NCBI GenBank assembly: GCA_946621895.1
Contig: CAMOOZ010000037.1
Span: 1-5,507, forward strand
Length of the DNA: 5,507 nt
DNA from: an uncultured Lachnospiraceae bacterium
Lineage (GTDB): Bacteria > Bacillota_A > Clostridia > Lachnospirales > Lachnospiraceae
Reading direction: 5' to 3'
Under the pieces are notes generated by a model. That model was given only the letters and a program-made list of their open reading frames with translations, did no database searches and had not been told where the DNA came from. Shown here piece after piece: positions 1-5,352 of the stretch; position 1 is the first letter of the stretch, and every line of letters starts with the position of its first letter. A program made the position numbers and the translations under genes.

Positions 1-1
1 G

Positions 2-157
2 AAGGATTTTTTTCGGGAGGAGGACGGCATGGGGACCGTTGAGGTGATCCTGATCATCGTGGTCCTGGTGGGACTGGTGCTGATCTTCAAGGACCGTCTG
101 ATCGGGATCGTGAACAGCCTCTTCCAGAAGATCACCAGCCAGACCAATGAGGTGTAG
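2..157 (+). CDS. flp: Flp/type IVb major pilin, 5' truncated
   Basis: This is the C-terminal 51 residues of a small pilin; the true start lies before the window. The visible leader end reads KDFFREEDG, followed by MGTVEVILIIVVLVGLVL. That is a classic prepilin junction: Gly at -1, Glu at +5 of the mature protein, and then a continuous hydrophobic helix. The mature part would be only 42 residues, which fits the Flp family, whose members are essentially one helix with a short polar tail (here ending KITSQTNEV). By family knowledge, the prepilin peptidase cuts after the Gly and the helix packs into the fibre core of a Tad pilus. The ATG at 29 is the first mature residue and not a likely start, because the leader continues in frame upstream of it. 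The stop overlaps the next gene by 11 bases, which points to translational coupling. The exact leader length cannot be seen. Confidence 0.88.
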   Translation, partial: KDFFREEDGMGTVEVILIIVVLVGLVLIFKDRLIGIVNSLFQKITSQTNEV

Positions 158-1619
158 GGACCACGCCGGTTACATGACCCTGACCCTGACCATGATCCTT
201 GCGGTGTCGCTGCCGCTGATCATGATGATGTTCAACGGGGCGAGAAGGAATGCCGCGAGGCTGGATGCGGCCAATGCCTATGATGCGGCAATGGATGCCA
301 TCCTGTCAGAATACCACAGGGATCTTTTCCGGCAGTATGATGTGTTTTTCGTGGATCTTTCCTATGGGGAACACGGGATGAAAACCTCCTCGCTGGAGTC
401 AAGGGTCAGGTATTACATGGAGGGGAATTATCATCCCGAAGGCAACGGGATCCCCTCCTTTGCCGGGGGCTTTTACCGGATGACAACGGCAGGCGTGCAC
501 CTGAATGAGGTGAGCATTGCCACGGATGATTCGGGACTGGTCTTCAGACGGCAGGCCGAGGATTATATCGCCGATCTTGACGGGCTGGATCTGCTGCCCG
601 CGGGAAAGGTGGAGCAGAATTCGGAGACCCTGGAGAAGGGAAGGTACATGACGGATGAGGTGAGCAGGCGAAGGAACGAGAATCAGCGGCGGATCGACAG
701 CATCCCGCTGCCCACGGAGGAGGATGAGGATGGCCATGAGCATACCGTGGAGCTGGATAATCCTGCGGACGGGATCAGCAGCATCAGAGGCAGGGGAATG
801 GCCGGATCGGGATTTCTGCCCTTTGTCACCAATCTGGGAAGGGTCTCTCATGAAAAGATCAAAACGCCCGGCGGCCCGCCTTCCGCCAGAAAGCTGTATC
901 AGGGGGACGGGCTGAACCCGGAGCTTGCCTGGGGCAGCGAGGGGCTCGTGAGACGGCTGGAGTTTTACCAGTATATCGCGATGAAAGCCTCTGACTTTAC
1001 GAGAAATGAAGAAAAAAACGCGATGAAATACCAGATGGAGTATATCCTGAACGGAAAGGACAATGATCATGATAATCTCAGGGACACGGTGTTTACCCTG
1101 ACCATGATCCGGGAGATGGCCAATACGGTCTATATCTTCACGGATTCCGGCAGGGAGGGTCAGTGCCGGCTCTGGGCCATGGCGCTCGCTGCGGTGACGC
1201 TTTGTCCGGAGCTGATCGATCCCGTGACCTACTCCCTGATGTTTGCCTGGGCTTTTGTGGAGAGTCTGAATGATGTGAAGATCCTGCTGGAAGGGAAAAG
1301 GCTGCCGATCCGGAAGACCGCAGACACCTGGCGCACCGGACTGCATCATATCCTGACGCCGGGCTCTCTGCCGGGAGGCGCCGGAGGAGCCAGCGGAGGT
1401 CTCTCCTATACGGAATATCTGGCTGCGCTGCTGTTTTTCCAGAACCTGGACAACGTGACCATGCGGATGCTGGATATGGTGGAATGCGATGTGCGGAAAG
1501 CCCCGGGCAACAGTAATTTTTATCTGGATTTCTGTGCCGATTCCTTTGATGTGACGGCACTCTCCAGAAGCAACATGGGAGACAGCTATCAGGAAACAAG
1601 AAGATACGGTTATCAGTAG
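147..1619 (+). CDS. DUF5702 domain protein of a Tad pilus locus
   Basis: This 490-residue protein has a short N-terminus, one hydrophobic segment at about residues 10-29 (MTLTLTMILAVSLPLIMMM), and then a large, probably extracytoplasmic domain. The region around residues 296-395, with EYILNGKDNDHDNLRD, then IREMANTVYIF, then a WAFVESLNDVKILLEGKRLPI stretch, matches what I know of the DUF5702 family from Lachnospiraceae Tad loci. Its biochemical role is unknown; a membrane or surface accessory part of the pilus machine is an inference. The N-terminus GYMTLT resembles the GYMTLE cleavage motif of the pseudopilin at 3063 but has Thr where the conserved Glu would be, so processing is doubtful. 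The start at 147 lies inside the end of the pilin gene (11-base overlap) without a strong Shine-Dalgarno sequence, so coupling is likely. An ATG at 174 is an alternative but would cut into the hydrophobic segment. An acidic, probably disordered stretch lies near residues 188-205, and a Gly-rich loop near 405-419. Confidence 0.82.
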   Translation: MRCRDHAGYMTLTLTMILAVSLPLIMMMFNGARRNAARLDAANAYDAAMDAILSEYHRDLFRQYDVFFVDLSYGEHGMKTSSLESRVRYYMEGNYHPEGNGIPSFAGGFYRMTTAGVHLNEVSIATDDSGLVFRRQAEDYIADLDGLDLLPAGKVEQNSETLEKGRYMTDEVSRRRNENQRRIDSIPLPTEEDEDGHEHTVELDNPADGISSIRGRGMAGSGFLPFVTNLGRVSHEKIKTPGGPPSARKLYQGDGLNPELAWGSEGLVRRLEFYQYIAMKASDFTRNEEKNAMKYQMEYILNGKDNDHDNLRDTVFTLTMIREMANTVYIFTDSGREGQCRLWAMALAAVTLCPELIDPVTYSLMFAWAFVESLNDVKILLEGKRLPIRKTADTWRTGLHHILTPGSLPGGAGGASGGLSYTEYLAALLFFQNLDNVTMRMLDMVECDVRKAPGNSNFYLDFCADSFDVTALSRSNMGDSYQETRRYGYQ

Positions 1620-1626
1620 AAACTGC

Positions 1627-1716
1627 ATGGAGGCCTTTTGCCGTCCCTTTGGTCCTATGCGCCAAGACGGCTACATCCACAAACACAACAATGGGGAAAA
1701 TAAAAGCAAATCTTAA
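1627..1716 (+). other. Possible 29-residue ORF in the inverted-repeat left arm
   Basis: An ATG at 1627 opens a 29-codon frame (MEAFCRPFGPMRQDG at its N-terminus) ending with TAA at 1714-1716. No convincing ribosome binding site precedes it. The opposite strand of the right arm starts a similar peptide (MEALCRPFGRFRPEG, from 1789 leftwards). This similarity follows from the inverted repeat but extends a little beyond the well-paired arms. I do not recognise the peptide, and it may simply be repeat sequence without translation. Confidence 0.2.
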
Positions 1717-1789
1717 GGCGTATCTGAATATTGCATCTCTGTTGTCCCTCCGGGCGGAATCGTCCAAAGGGGCGGCAAAGGGCCTCCAT
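1627..1789 (+). repeat. Long inverted repeat (26-nt arms) around the tadE-like gene start
   Basis: The arms are 1627-1652 and 1764-1789, separated by 111 bases. Of 26 positions, 24 are Watson-Crick pairs. The other two place a T in the left arm opposite a G in the right arm, so the + strand RNA would pair along all 26 positions with two G-U wobbles. Imperfect pairing continues inward, for example CGCC at 1660-1663 with GGCG at 1753-1756, leaving an apical region of about 75 bases. That region (about 1671-1745) is visibly richer in A and T than its surroundings. The left arm starts 8 bases after the DUF5702 stop codon, and the right arm lies within the reading frame of the tadE-like gene. It could be a dispersed repeat insertion, an mRNA processing or stability structure, or a translational control element. 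There is no T-run after it, so it is not an obvious terminator. Confidence 0.8.
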
Positions 1790-2653
1790 GAAAGCAGGAA
1801 GAACCCGGAGAAGGGGGAGAAGGCTGAAAGGCGTCTTCGCGCCAGCATGACGCTTGAAGCGGCCATGGCGCTTCCGCTCTTTATGTTCTTCTTCCTGAAC
1901 CTGTTCTGCATGTTCCAGATGCTGTATGTCCAGGCGAGTGTGGGAAGAGCCCTGCACAATGTGGGAAAGGAGCTGGGCACCTGGGCCTTCGCCTACAGGG
2001 AAGGCATGGACGCGCTGGGAAAGGATGGTGAGGAGAGCGCCGCGGCAGCAGGAGGGCTTGGTTTTGCGGGAGGCCTGGCCTTTTCCGAGGGGGTGGCAAG
2101 GGGAATGGTCGTCTCCGAACTGAAGGATCATCCCTGGCTGGAAAAGGGGATCCGCGGCGGGGCGGAAGGGATATCCCTGCTGCGCTCCTCGATCCTCGCA
2201 GATGAACGGGACGAGATCTGCCTTATCGCCGATTATACGATGGTTCCCCTGATCAGCGTCATGGGTTTTGGAGAGATACGGCTCCAGAGCGCCTATTTTT
2301 CCCATGGCTGGACAGGGTACACACCAGGGGTCTTTACGCCGGAGGAGGACGGGGAGGAGATCGTGTTCATCACGGAAAAGGGCACGGTGTTTCACCGGGA
2401 TATCCGCTGCTCTTACCTGAATCCGTCCGTGAGCACGATCTCTGCCCACGCGGTGGCAGCGGCGAGAAATGAAGACGGAGGGATATATTATGCCTGTGAG
2501 CTGTGCGGAAACAGGGCTTCGGCCTATATCATCACCAATTACGGGGATCGGTATCATACGAATCCCCAGTGCCCGGGACTTAAGCGGACGATCAGCGCCG
2601 TGCCGATATCTGAAGTCGGCGGGAGGGGACCATGCTCCAAATGCGGATACTGA
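1691..2653 (+). CDS. TadE-like pseudopilin with two C-terminal His/Cys modules
   Basis: The protein is 320 residues long from the ATG at 1691. The first ~50 residues are basic and are followed by RASMTLEAAMALPLFMFFF, a prepilin-type junction (Glu56 five residues after a cut between Ala51 and Ser52) leading into a membrane helix at about 54-78. This is the TadE-like pattern. The C-terminal ~100 residues hold two related modules: VFITEKGTVFH-x4-C240 with C269-x2-C272, and YIITNYGDRYH-x4-C294 with C315-x2-C318. Each supplies one His and three Cys, so zinc binding is plausible but inferred; such modules are known at the C-termini of other Gram-positive surface or nuclease proteins. The start is uncertain: the frame is open back to a TTG at 1649, no Shine-Dalgarno sequence is seen at either position, and the inverted repeat covers this region, so part of the N-terminus may be acquired sequence. 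The 3' end overlaps the peptidase gene by 22 bases. Confidence 0.78.
   Translation: MGKIKANLKAYLNIASLLSLRAESSKGAAKGLHESRKNPEKGEKAERRLRASMTLEAAMALPLFMFFFLNLFCMFQMLYVQASVGRALHNVGKELGTWAFAYREGMDALGKDGEESAAAAGGLGFAGGLAFSEGVARGMVVSELKDHPWLEKGIRGGAEGISLLRSSILADERDEICLIADYTMVPLISVMGFGEIRLQSAYFSHGWTGYTPGVFTPEEDGEEIVFITEKGTVFHRDIRCSYLNPSVSTISAHAVAAARNEDGGIYYACELCGNRASAYIITNYGDRYHTNPQCPGLKRTISAVPISEVGGRGPCSKCGY
2621..2628 (+). promoter_or_regulatory. Ribosome binding site choosing the peptidase start
   Basis: GGGAGGGG lies inside the end of the tadE-like gene. Its GGAGG core ends 5 bases before the ATG at 2632 but 14 bases before the next in-frame ATG at 2641, so it favours 2632. Confidence 0.6.
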
Positions 2654-3075
2654 CGGAAGGCGCGCTTCTTTTGCTGCTGCTTTTGTTAAGCGCGCAGGAC
2701 CTGCGGACAGGGAGGATTTCGGGAAGACTGGTTTTCCTTTCCTTCCTGCCCGGACTTCTCCGTATGTCGGTCTGCCTTTTGCCGGGGGGCGGGAACATCC
2801 TGTTTCAGCTGGCGGGACTGCTGCCGGGGCTTTTCTTCTGGCTGCTTTCCCGCAGCACCGGCAGAGCGATGGGAGAGGGCGATGGGCTTGTGCTGATGGC
2901 CATGGGCGCAGTGCTTGGAATTTCGGGATGCATGCTCGCGCTCAGCATGGCGCTCTTGCCCGCGGCCTTCTGCGCCGGTTTTCTGATCGTGGTGAAACGG
3001 AGGAAGGGAAAGGCCAGGATCCCCTTCATCCCCTTTCTTGCGGCTGGCTTTCTTGCGGGAATATGCATCTCCTGA
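2632..3075 (+). CDS. Prepilin peptidase, TadV/CpaA type (A24 family)
   Basis: This is a 147-residue, very hydrophobic protein with about four to five membrane segments. It carries the two aspartates expected of the aspartic prepilin peptidases: Asp23 in SAQDLRTGRI after the first helix, and Asp84 in the GEGD motif (G81-D84) on the cytoplasmic side. A late IPFIPFLAAGF segment (about 130-140) matches the IPFxPFL stretch common before the last helix of this family. The length fits the minimal TadV/CpaA form, which lacks the N-terminal methylase domain of PilD. It would cleave the leaders of the Flp pilin and the TadE-like pseudopilins encoded around it. The Lys that usually follows the GxGD motif by one residue is replaced (GEGDGLV), and the Pro after the first aspartate motif is also absent, but the catalytic pair is intact. 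The gene overlaps both neighbours (22 bases upstream, 13 downstream), which implies tight co-translation. Confidence 0.87.
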   Translation: MLQMRILTEGALLLLLLLLSAQDLRTGRISGRLVFLSFLPGLLRMSVCLLPGGGNILFQLAGLLPGLFFWLLSRSTGRAMGEGDGLVLMAMGAVLGISGCMLALSMALLPAAFCAGFLIVVKRRKGKARIPFIPFLAAGFLAGICIS

Positions 3076-3710
3076 AGGCTGCGGAGAAGCCGGAGGAGTG
3101 CGGCCGCAGATCGGGGAAGCCGGAGGAGTGCGGCCGCAGATCGGGGAAGCCGGAGGAGCACGGCCGCAGATCGGAGAAGCCGGAGGAGTGCGGCTGCAGA
3201 TCGGGGAAGCCGGAGGAGCACGGCCGTAAAACACAGGGATCGAAATCAGGCTGCCTGGAGGGTTATATGACGCTGGAAGCCACGCTGCTTTGCCAGGTGA
3301 TCCTGATGACCCTGTTCTTTCTGCTCTATATGGGGTTTTATGCCTATGACGCCTGCCTTGGCAAGCAGGATGCCTGTCTGATCGCCGTGGCCGGTGAGAT
3401 CCCCTATAAGGCGGAGAGGGCGAACAGATATGTGAAAAAGGCCCTGGCGGAGCGATATCCGGAAAAATATCTCGCTTACCGGCAGCTTGGCGCCAAAGGA
3501 GAGACAACCGGGGATAAGGTGAGCGTTACGCTGTCCGGACAGGTCGTGGTACCCATCGGCGGAAGCTTTTTCCCGGAGGGGAAAGTAAAGCTCACGACCG
3601 AAGCCATAGTGGAGGCAAAGCGGATGAATGCGGTGGACTTTATCCGGAATATCCGGAAGGTGGAGCTTTTTGCGGACCTTTTTTCCGATGAGCAGGAGTC
3701 CGGGGAATAG
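3063..3710 (+). CDS. TadE-like pseudopilin with a repeat-bearing leader
   Basis: The predicted protein has 215 residues. Residues 9-58 are five tandem decapeptides of the form KPEE(C/H)GRRSG. They are followed by GCLEG and then YMTLEATLLCQVILMTLFFLL, a textbook prepilin junction (Gly67 at -1, Glu72 at +5) and membrane helix. The remaining ~115 residues, including VSVTLSGQVVVPIGGSFF and a C-terminal charged tail, look like the beta-rich soluble part of a small TadE/TadF-type minor pilin. The leader of about 67 residues would be unusually long and cytoplasmic, and removed on processing. I chose the ATG at 3063, which overlaps the peptidase stop by 13 bases, because it is the last in-frame ATG before the repeats. 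An alternative ATG at 3267 sits behind a good GGAGGG (3257-3262, 4-base gap) but would leave no leader. Frame and helix are secure; the start is less so. Confidence 0.78.
   Translation: MHLLKAAEKPEECGRRSGKPEECGRRSGKPEEHGRRSEKPEECGCRSGKPEEHGRKTQGSKSGCLEGYMTLEATLLCQVILMTLFFLLYMGFYAYDACLGKQDACLIAVAGEIPYKAERANRYVKKALAERYPEKYLAYRQLGAKGETTGDKVSVTLSGQVVVPIGGSFFPEGKVKLTTEAIVEAKRMNAVDFIRNIRKVELFADLFSDEQESGE
3087..3236 (+). repeat. Five tandem 30-bp repeats
   Basis: Five head-to-tail 30-base units start at 3087, 3117, 3147, 3177 and 3207. Units 1 and 2 are identical. Units 3 and 5 carry CAC (His) where units 1, 2 and 4 carry TGC (Cys). Unit 4 has a CGC to TGC change giving a second Cys, and unit 5 diverges in its last third. 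Because 30 is a multiple of three, copy-number change would keep the pseudopilin frame. Each unit has a GC-rich palindromic core (TGCGGCCGCA in units 1 and 2). The units are contiguous with no spacers, so this is not a CRISPR array. Confidence 0.95.
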
Positions 3711-3730
3711 AGACGAAAAACAGTCAGCAG

Positions 3731-3736
3731 AGGAGG
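3731..3736 (+). promoter_or_regulatory. Ribosome binding site for the FHA gene
   Basis: AGGAGG with a 7-base gap to GTG at 3744 is a near-ideal Shine-Dalgarno sequence and supports a GTG start. The ATG at 3737 directly after it is in a different frame and too close to be used. Confidence 0.8.
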
Positions 3737-3743
3737 ATGGCAA

Positions 3744-5222
3744 GTGAAAGGGGAATATCTGAGAGAAGGAAGAGGAAGCTTCCTGCGGCTGCCCGGTCCG
3801 GGCGCGGAAGCGGACAGGGAGGAGGCGGTTGAGCTGCAGATGCTCTGCCGGGGAGGGCTGCCGGGACTCCTGAAGGCTTCCGTAAAGCATCTGAACGGGG
3901 AGGAATATCTCTATTATGAGGTGGGCTCCCTGGTGCGGCTGGAGGATCTTTATCTGAAAAAGCGGATGGGCAGGGAAGACATACAGGGTCTTATGGAAAA
4001 GCTTGTTCAGCAGGAGAGAGCGCTGGAGGATTATCTGCTGGATGACACCCATCTGATGCTGGATCCGGGCATGATCTATTCCGATCTCTCCACCGGGGAA
4101 TTCCGTTTTGTGCTTTATCCGGGTCTGGAGGGAGAAAGGGAAGAGCAATATGGGATGCTGGTGGAATTCCTGATCAAGGCCGCGGATTATGAAGATGAGG
4201 AGCTGATCGAGGCAGTATATGCGCTGTATGATCTGGTGATGAACAGAGCGTTTTCTCCTGCCCGGGCAGCGGAGCTGCTGAAGGAGCTTTCCGGAAAGGA
4301 AAAGGAAGAAAAAGGCGAAGCATGGGACACGGAAGCCTGGGGTGCGGATGGCGAGGAGGACAGGGAGGAAAAGGCAGCGCAGGAAACAGCCTGGATGCAA
4401 AAGGAGAGCCTGGAGCGGCGGGATGGCTTTGTCCCTTCGCGCAGGGAGAGGGAGGAGGAAGAGTCCGTAACTGATCTGATGGAGGAGGATTTTGCTGAGC
4501 ATGCGGAGAAAAAGCCGTTTTCCAGGACGCTGTTAAAGCTGTCCGTTATCCCCGTGGTCCTGCTGGAGCTGTTTTTCGGCTGGATTTTTGTAAATGTGTC
4601 GCTGAATCAGAAGGAAATGCTCCTGCTTGGGGCGGGAGCCGCTTCTGCGCTGGCAGTCGGCGTGATCTGCAGGCTGCTGCTCGCAAAGCTGGAAAGGGAA
4701 GAAAAGGAGGAGGAAGAAGACGGGGATTGGGAGCCGGAAAAGGAAATATTTCCCGGTGAAGCTTCCGGCAGAAATGCCGGGGCCTCCTTCGGGGAACGGA
4801 TGAAAAGACAGCGAGCCGAAAGCGCTAAAGGTGCGAAGCTCCCCCCCGGGGACATGAAGGGAGAAAGGCTGCCGGGTTCGGTCTTTTCGGAGGAAGGCGG
4901 AAAAACGGAATACTTCCAGCCGGAGGAGCATACGGAGAATAAGCTGTACGGCCTCGGGAAAAACAGAAGGGTGATCCGGCTCGAGAATCTGCCCTTTGTG
5001 GTCGGCAAGAGCAAAGAACATGTGGATTATCTGCTGCAGGATAATTCCGTCAGCCGGATGCATGCGAAATTTACCGACCGGGACGGAAAGATTTATCTGA
5101 CGGACTTAAATTCCACCAACGGCACCTTTAAGAACGGCCTCAGGTTGAATCCCGGCGAAGCGACGCTTCTGGAAAGGGAGGATGAGGTAAGGCTGGGAAG
5201 GCTGGAATTTGCCTTTCGCTGA
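3744..5222 (+). CDS. DUF6382-FHA membrane protein
   Basis: This 492-residue protein has three parts. Residues ~1-170 resemble the DUF6382 domain found in Clostridia (EAVELQMLCRGGLPGLLKAS, then YYEVGSLVRLED, LDDTHLMLDPGMIYSDL, FRFVLYPG). Residues ~262-314 form two hydrophobic helices separated by a short polar turn, flanked by Glu- and Lys-rich, probably disordered linkers. Residues ~408-492 are a forkhead-associated domain with VVGKSKEHVDYLL, SVSRMHAKF (Ser437, Arg438, His440) and LNSTNGTFKNG (Asn456 to Thr461). These are the conserved phosphothreonine-contacting loops, except that the first motif has GK where GR is usual. By family knowledge, FHA domains bind phosphothreonine peptides, so a link to a Ser/Thr kinase is likely; both soluble domains would face the cytoplasm if the two helices form a hairpin. 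The gene follows the pseudopilin gene after 33 bases with no terminator, so it probably belongs to the same operon. It starts with GTG behind a strong ribosome binding site. Its exact role in the Tad system is not known to me. Confidence 0.88.
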   Translation: MKGEYLREGRGSFLRLPGPGAEADREEAVELQMLCRGGLPGLLKASVKHLNGEEYLYYEVGSLVRLEDLYLKKRMGREDIQGLMEKLVQQERALEDYLLDDTHLMLDPGMIYSDLSTGEFRFVLYPGLEGEREEQYGMLVEFLIKAADYEDEELIEAVYALYDLVMNRAFSPARAAELLKELSGKEKEEKGEAWDTEAWGADGEEDREEKAAQETAWMQKESLERRDGFVPSRREREEEESVTDLMEEDFAEHAEKKPFSRTLLKLSVIPVVLLELFFGWIFVNVSLNQKEMLLLGAGAASALAVGVICRLLLAKLEREEKEEEEDGDWEPEKEIFPGEASGRNAGASFGERMKRQRAESAKGAKLPPGDMKGERLPGSVFSEEGGKTEYFQPEEHTENKLYGLGKNRRVIRLENLPFVVGKSKEHVDYLLQDNSVSRMHAKFTDRDGKIYLTDLNSTNGTFKNGLRLNPGEATLLEREDEVRLGRLEFAFR

Positions 5223-5233
5223 CTGCTCCGGAT

Positions 5234-5262
5234 TTGACAGGTTTTCCGGCAGGTTGTAGACT
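5234..5262 (+). promoter_or_regulatory. Predicted sigma-A-type promoter for the aminotransferase gene
   Basis: TTGACA at 5234-5239 matches the -35 consensus fully. A 17-base spacer leads to TAGACT at 5257-5262, which matches TATAAT at four of six positions, including the most conserved first, second and last. Transcription would begin near 5269, giving a leader of roughly 85 bases before the ATG at 5353. It lies 11 bases after the FHA stop, so it would separate the glycan gene from the pilus operon. Confidence 0.6.
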
Positions 5263-5309
5263 CGTACAGGATCCCGGTGGTGCCTTTCCGCAGCCGTGCC
5301 TGCACGAGT
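5260..5309. repeat. Imperfect dyad between the FHA and aminotransferase genes
   Basis: Arms at 5260-5270 and 5299-5309 pair at 10 of 11 positions (ACTCGTACAGG against CCTGCACGAGT), with one A-C mismatch and a 28-base loop. A second pair of arms, GGTTTTCC at 5240-5247 and GGAAAGCC at 5313-5320, would enclose it (one G-U pair). It overlaps the -10 box and the predicted transcription start, so it could be an operator, or an RNA structure in readthrough transcripts from the pilus operon. No T-run follows, so it does not look like an intrinsic terminator. I could not match it to a known riboswitch class. Confidence 0.5.
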
Positions 5310-5352
5310 GGAGGAAAGCCGCCGCCGAAATAACGAAGCAGAGGAAAAGGTA

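Noticed and set aside
399..1628. Long minus-strand open frame opposite the DUF5702 gene
   Set aside because: Its translation is low-complexity and rich in His, Pro, Arg and Gln with no recognisable domain, and it mirrors a well-supported + strand gene. It is a composition effect.
1620..1690. Terminator between the DUF5702 and tadE-like genes
   Set aside because: The loop of the inverted repeat is too long and no T-run follows either arm, so it does not fit an intrinsic terminator.
2469..3062. Upstream extension of the second pseudopilin frame back to 2469
   Set aside because: The frame is open by chance through the tadE-like and peptidase genes. The peptide before residue M at 3063 has no recognisable domain, while the peptidase frame there carries the Asp23 and GEGD motifs.
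3038..3229. Second open frame through the tandem repeats (EAGGVRPQIG-type units)
   Set aside because: A 30-bp repeat stays open in any frame that lacks a stop in one unit. This frame ends soon after the array and leads to no pilin motif.
3087..3236. CRISPR-like array
   Set aside because: The units are directly adjacent with no unique spacers and encode a peptide continuous with a pseudopilin.
3737..3739. ATG as start of the FHA protein
   Set aside because: It directly abuts the AGGAGG and is out of frame with the conserved protein. The GTG at 3744 has proper spacing and frame.
3246..4502. Long minus-strand open frame opposite the second pseudopilin and FHA genes
   Set aside because: It spans two well-supported + strand genes, has no family resemblance, and reflects purine bias of the coding strand.
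5271..5298. T-box-like GGTGGTGCC sequence before the aminotransferase gene
   Set aside because: It only loosely resembles the T-box core, there is no specifier stem or terminator, and the gene is not one usually under tRNA control.
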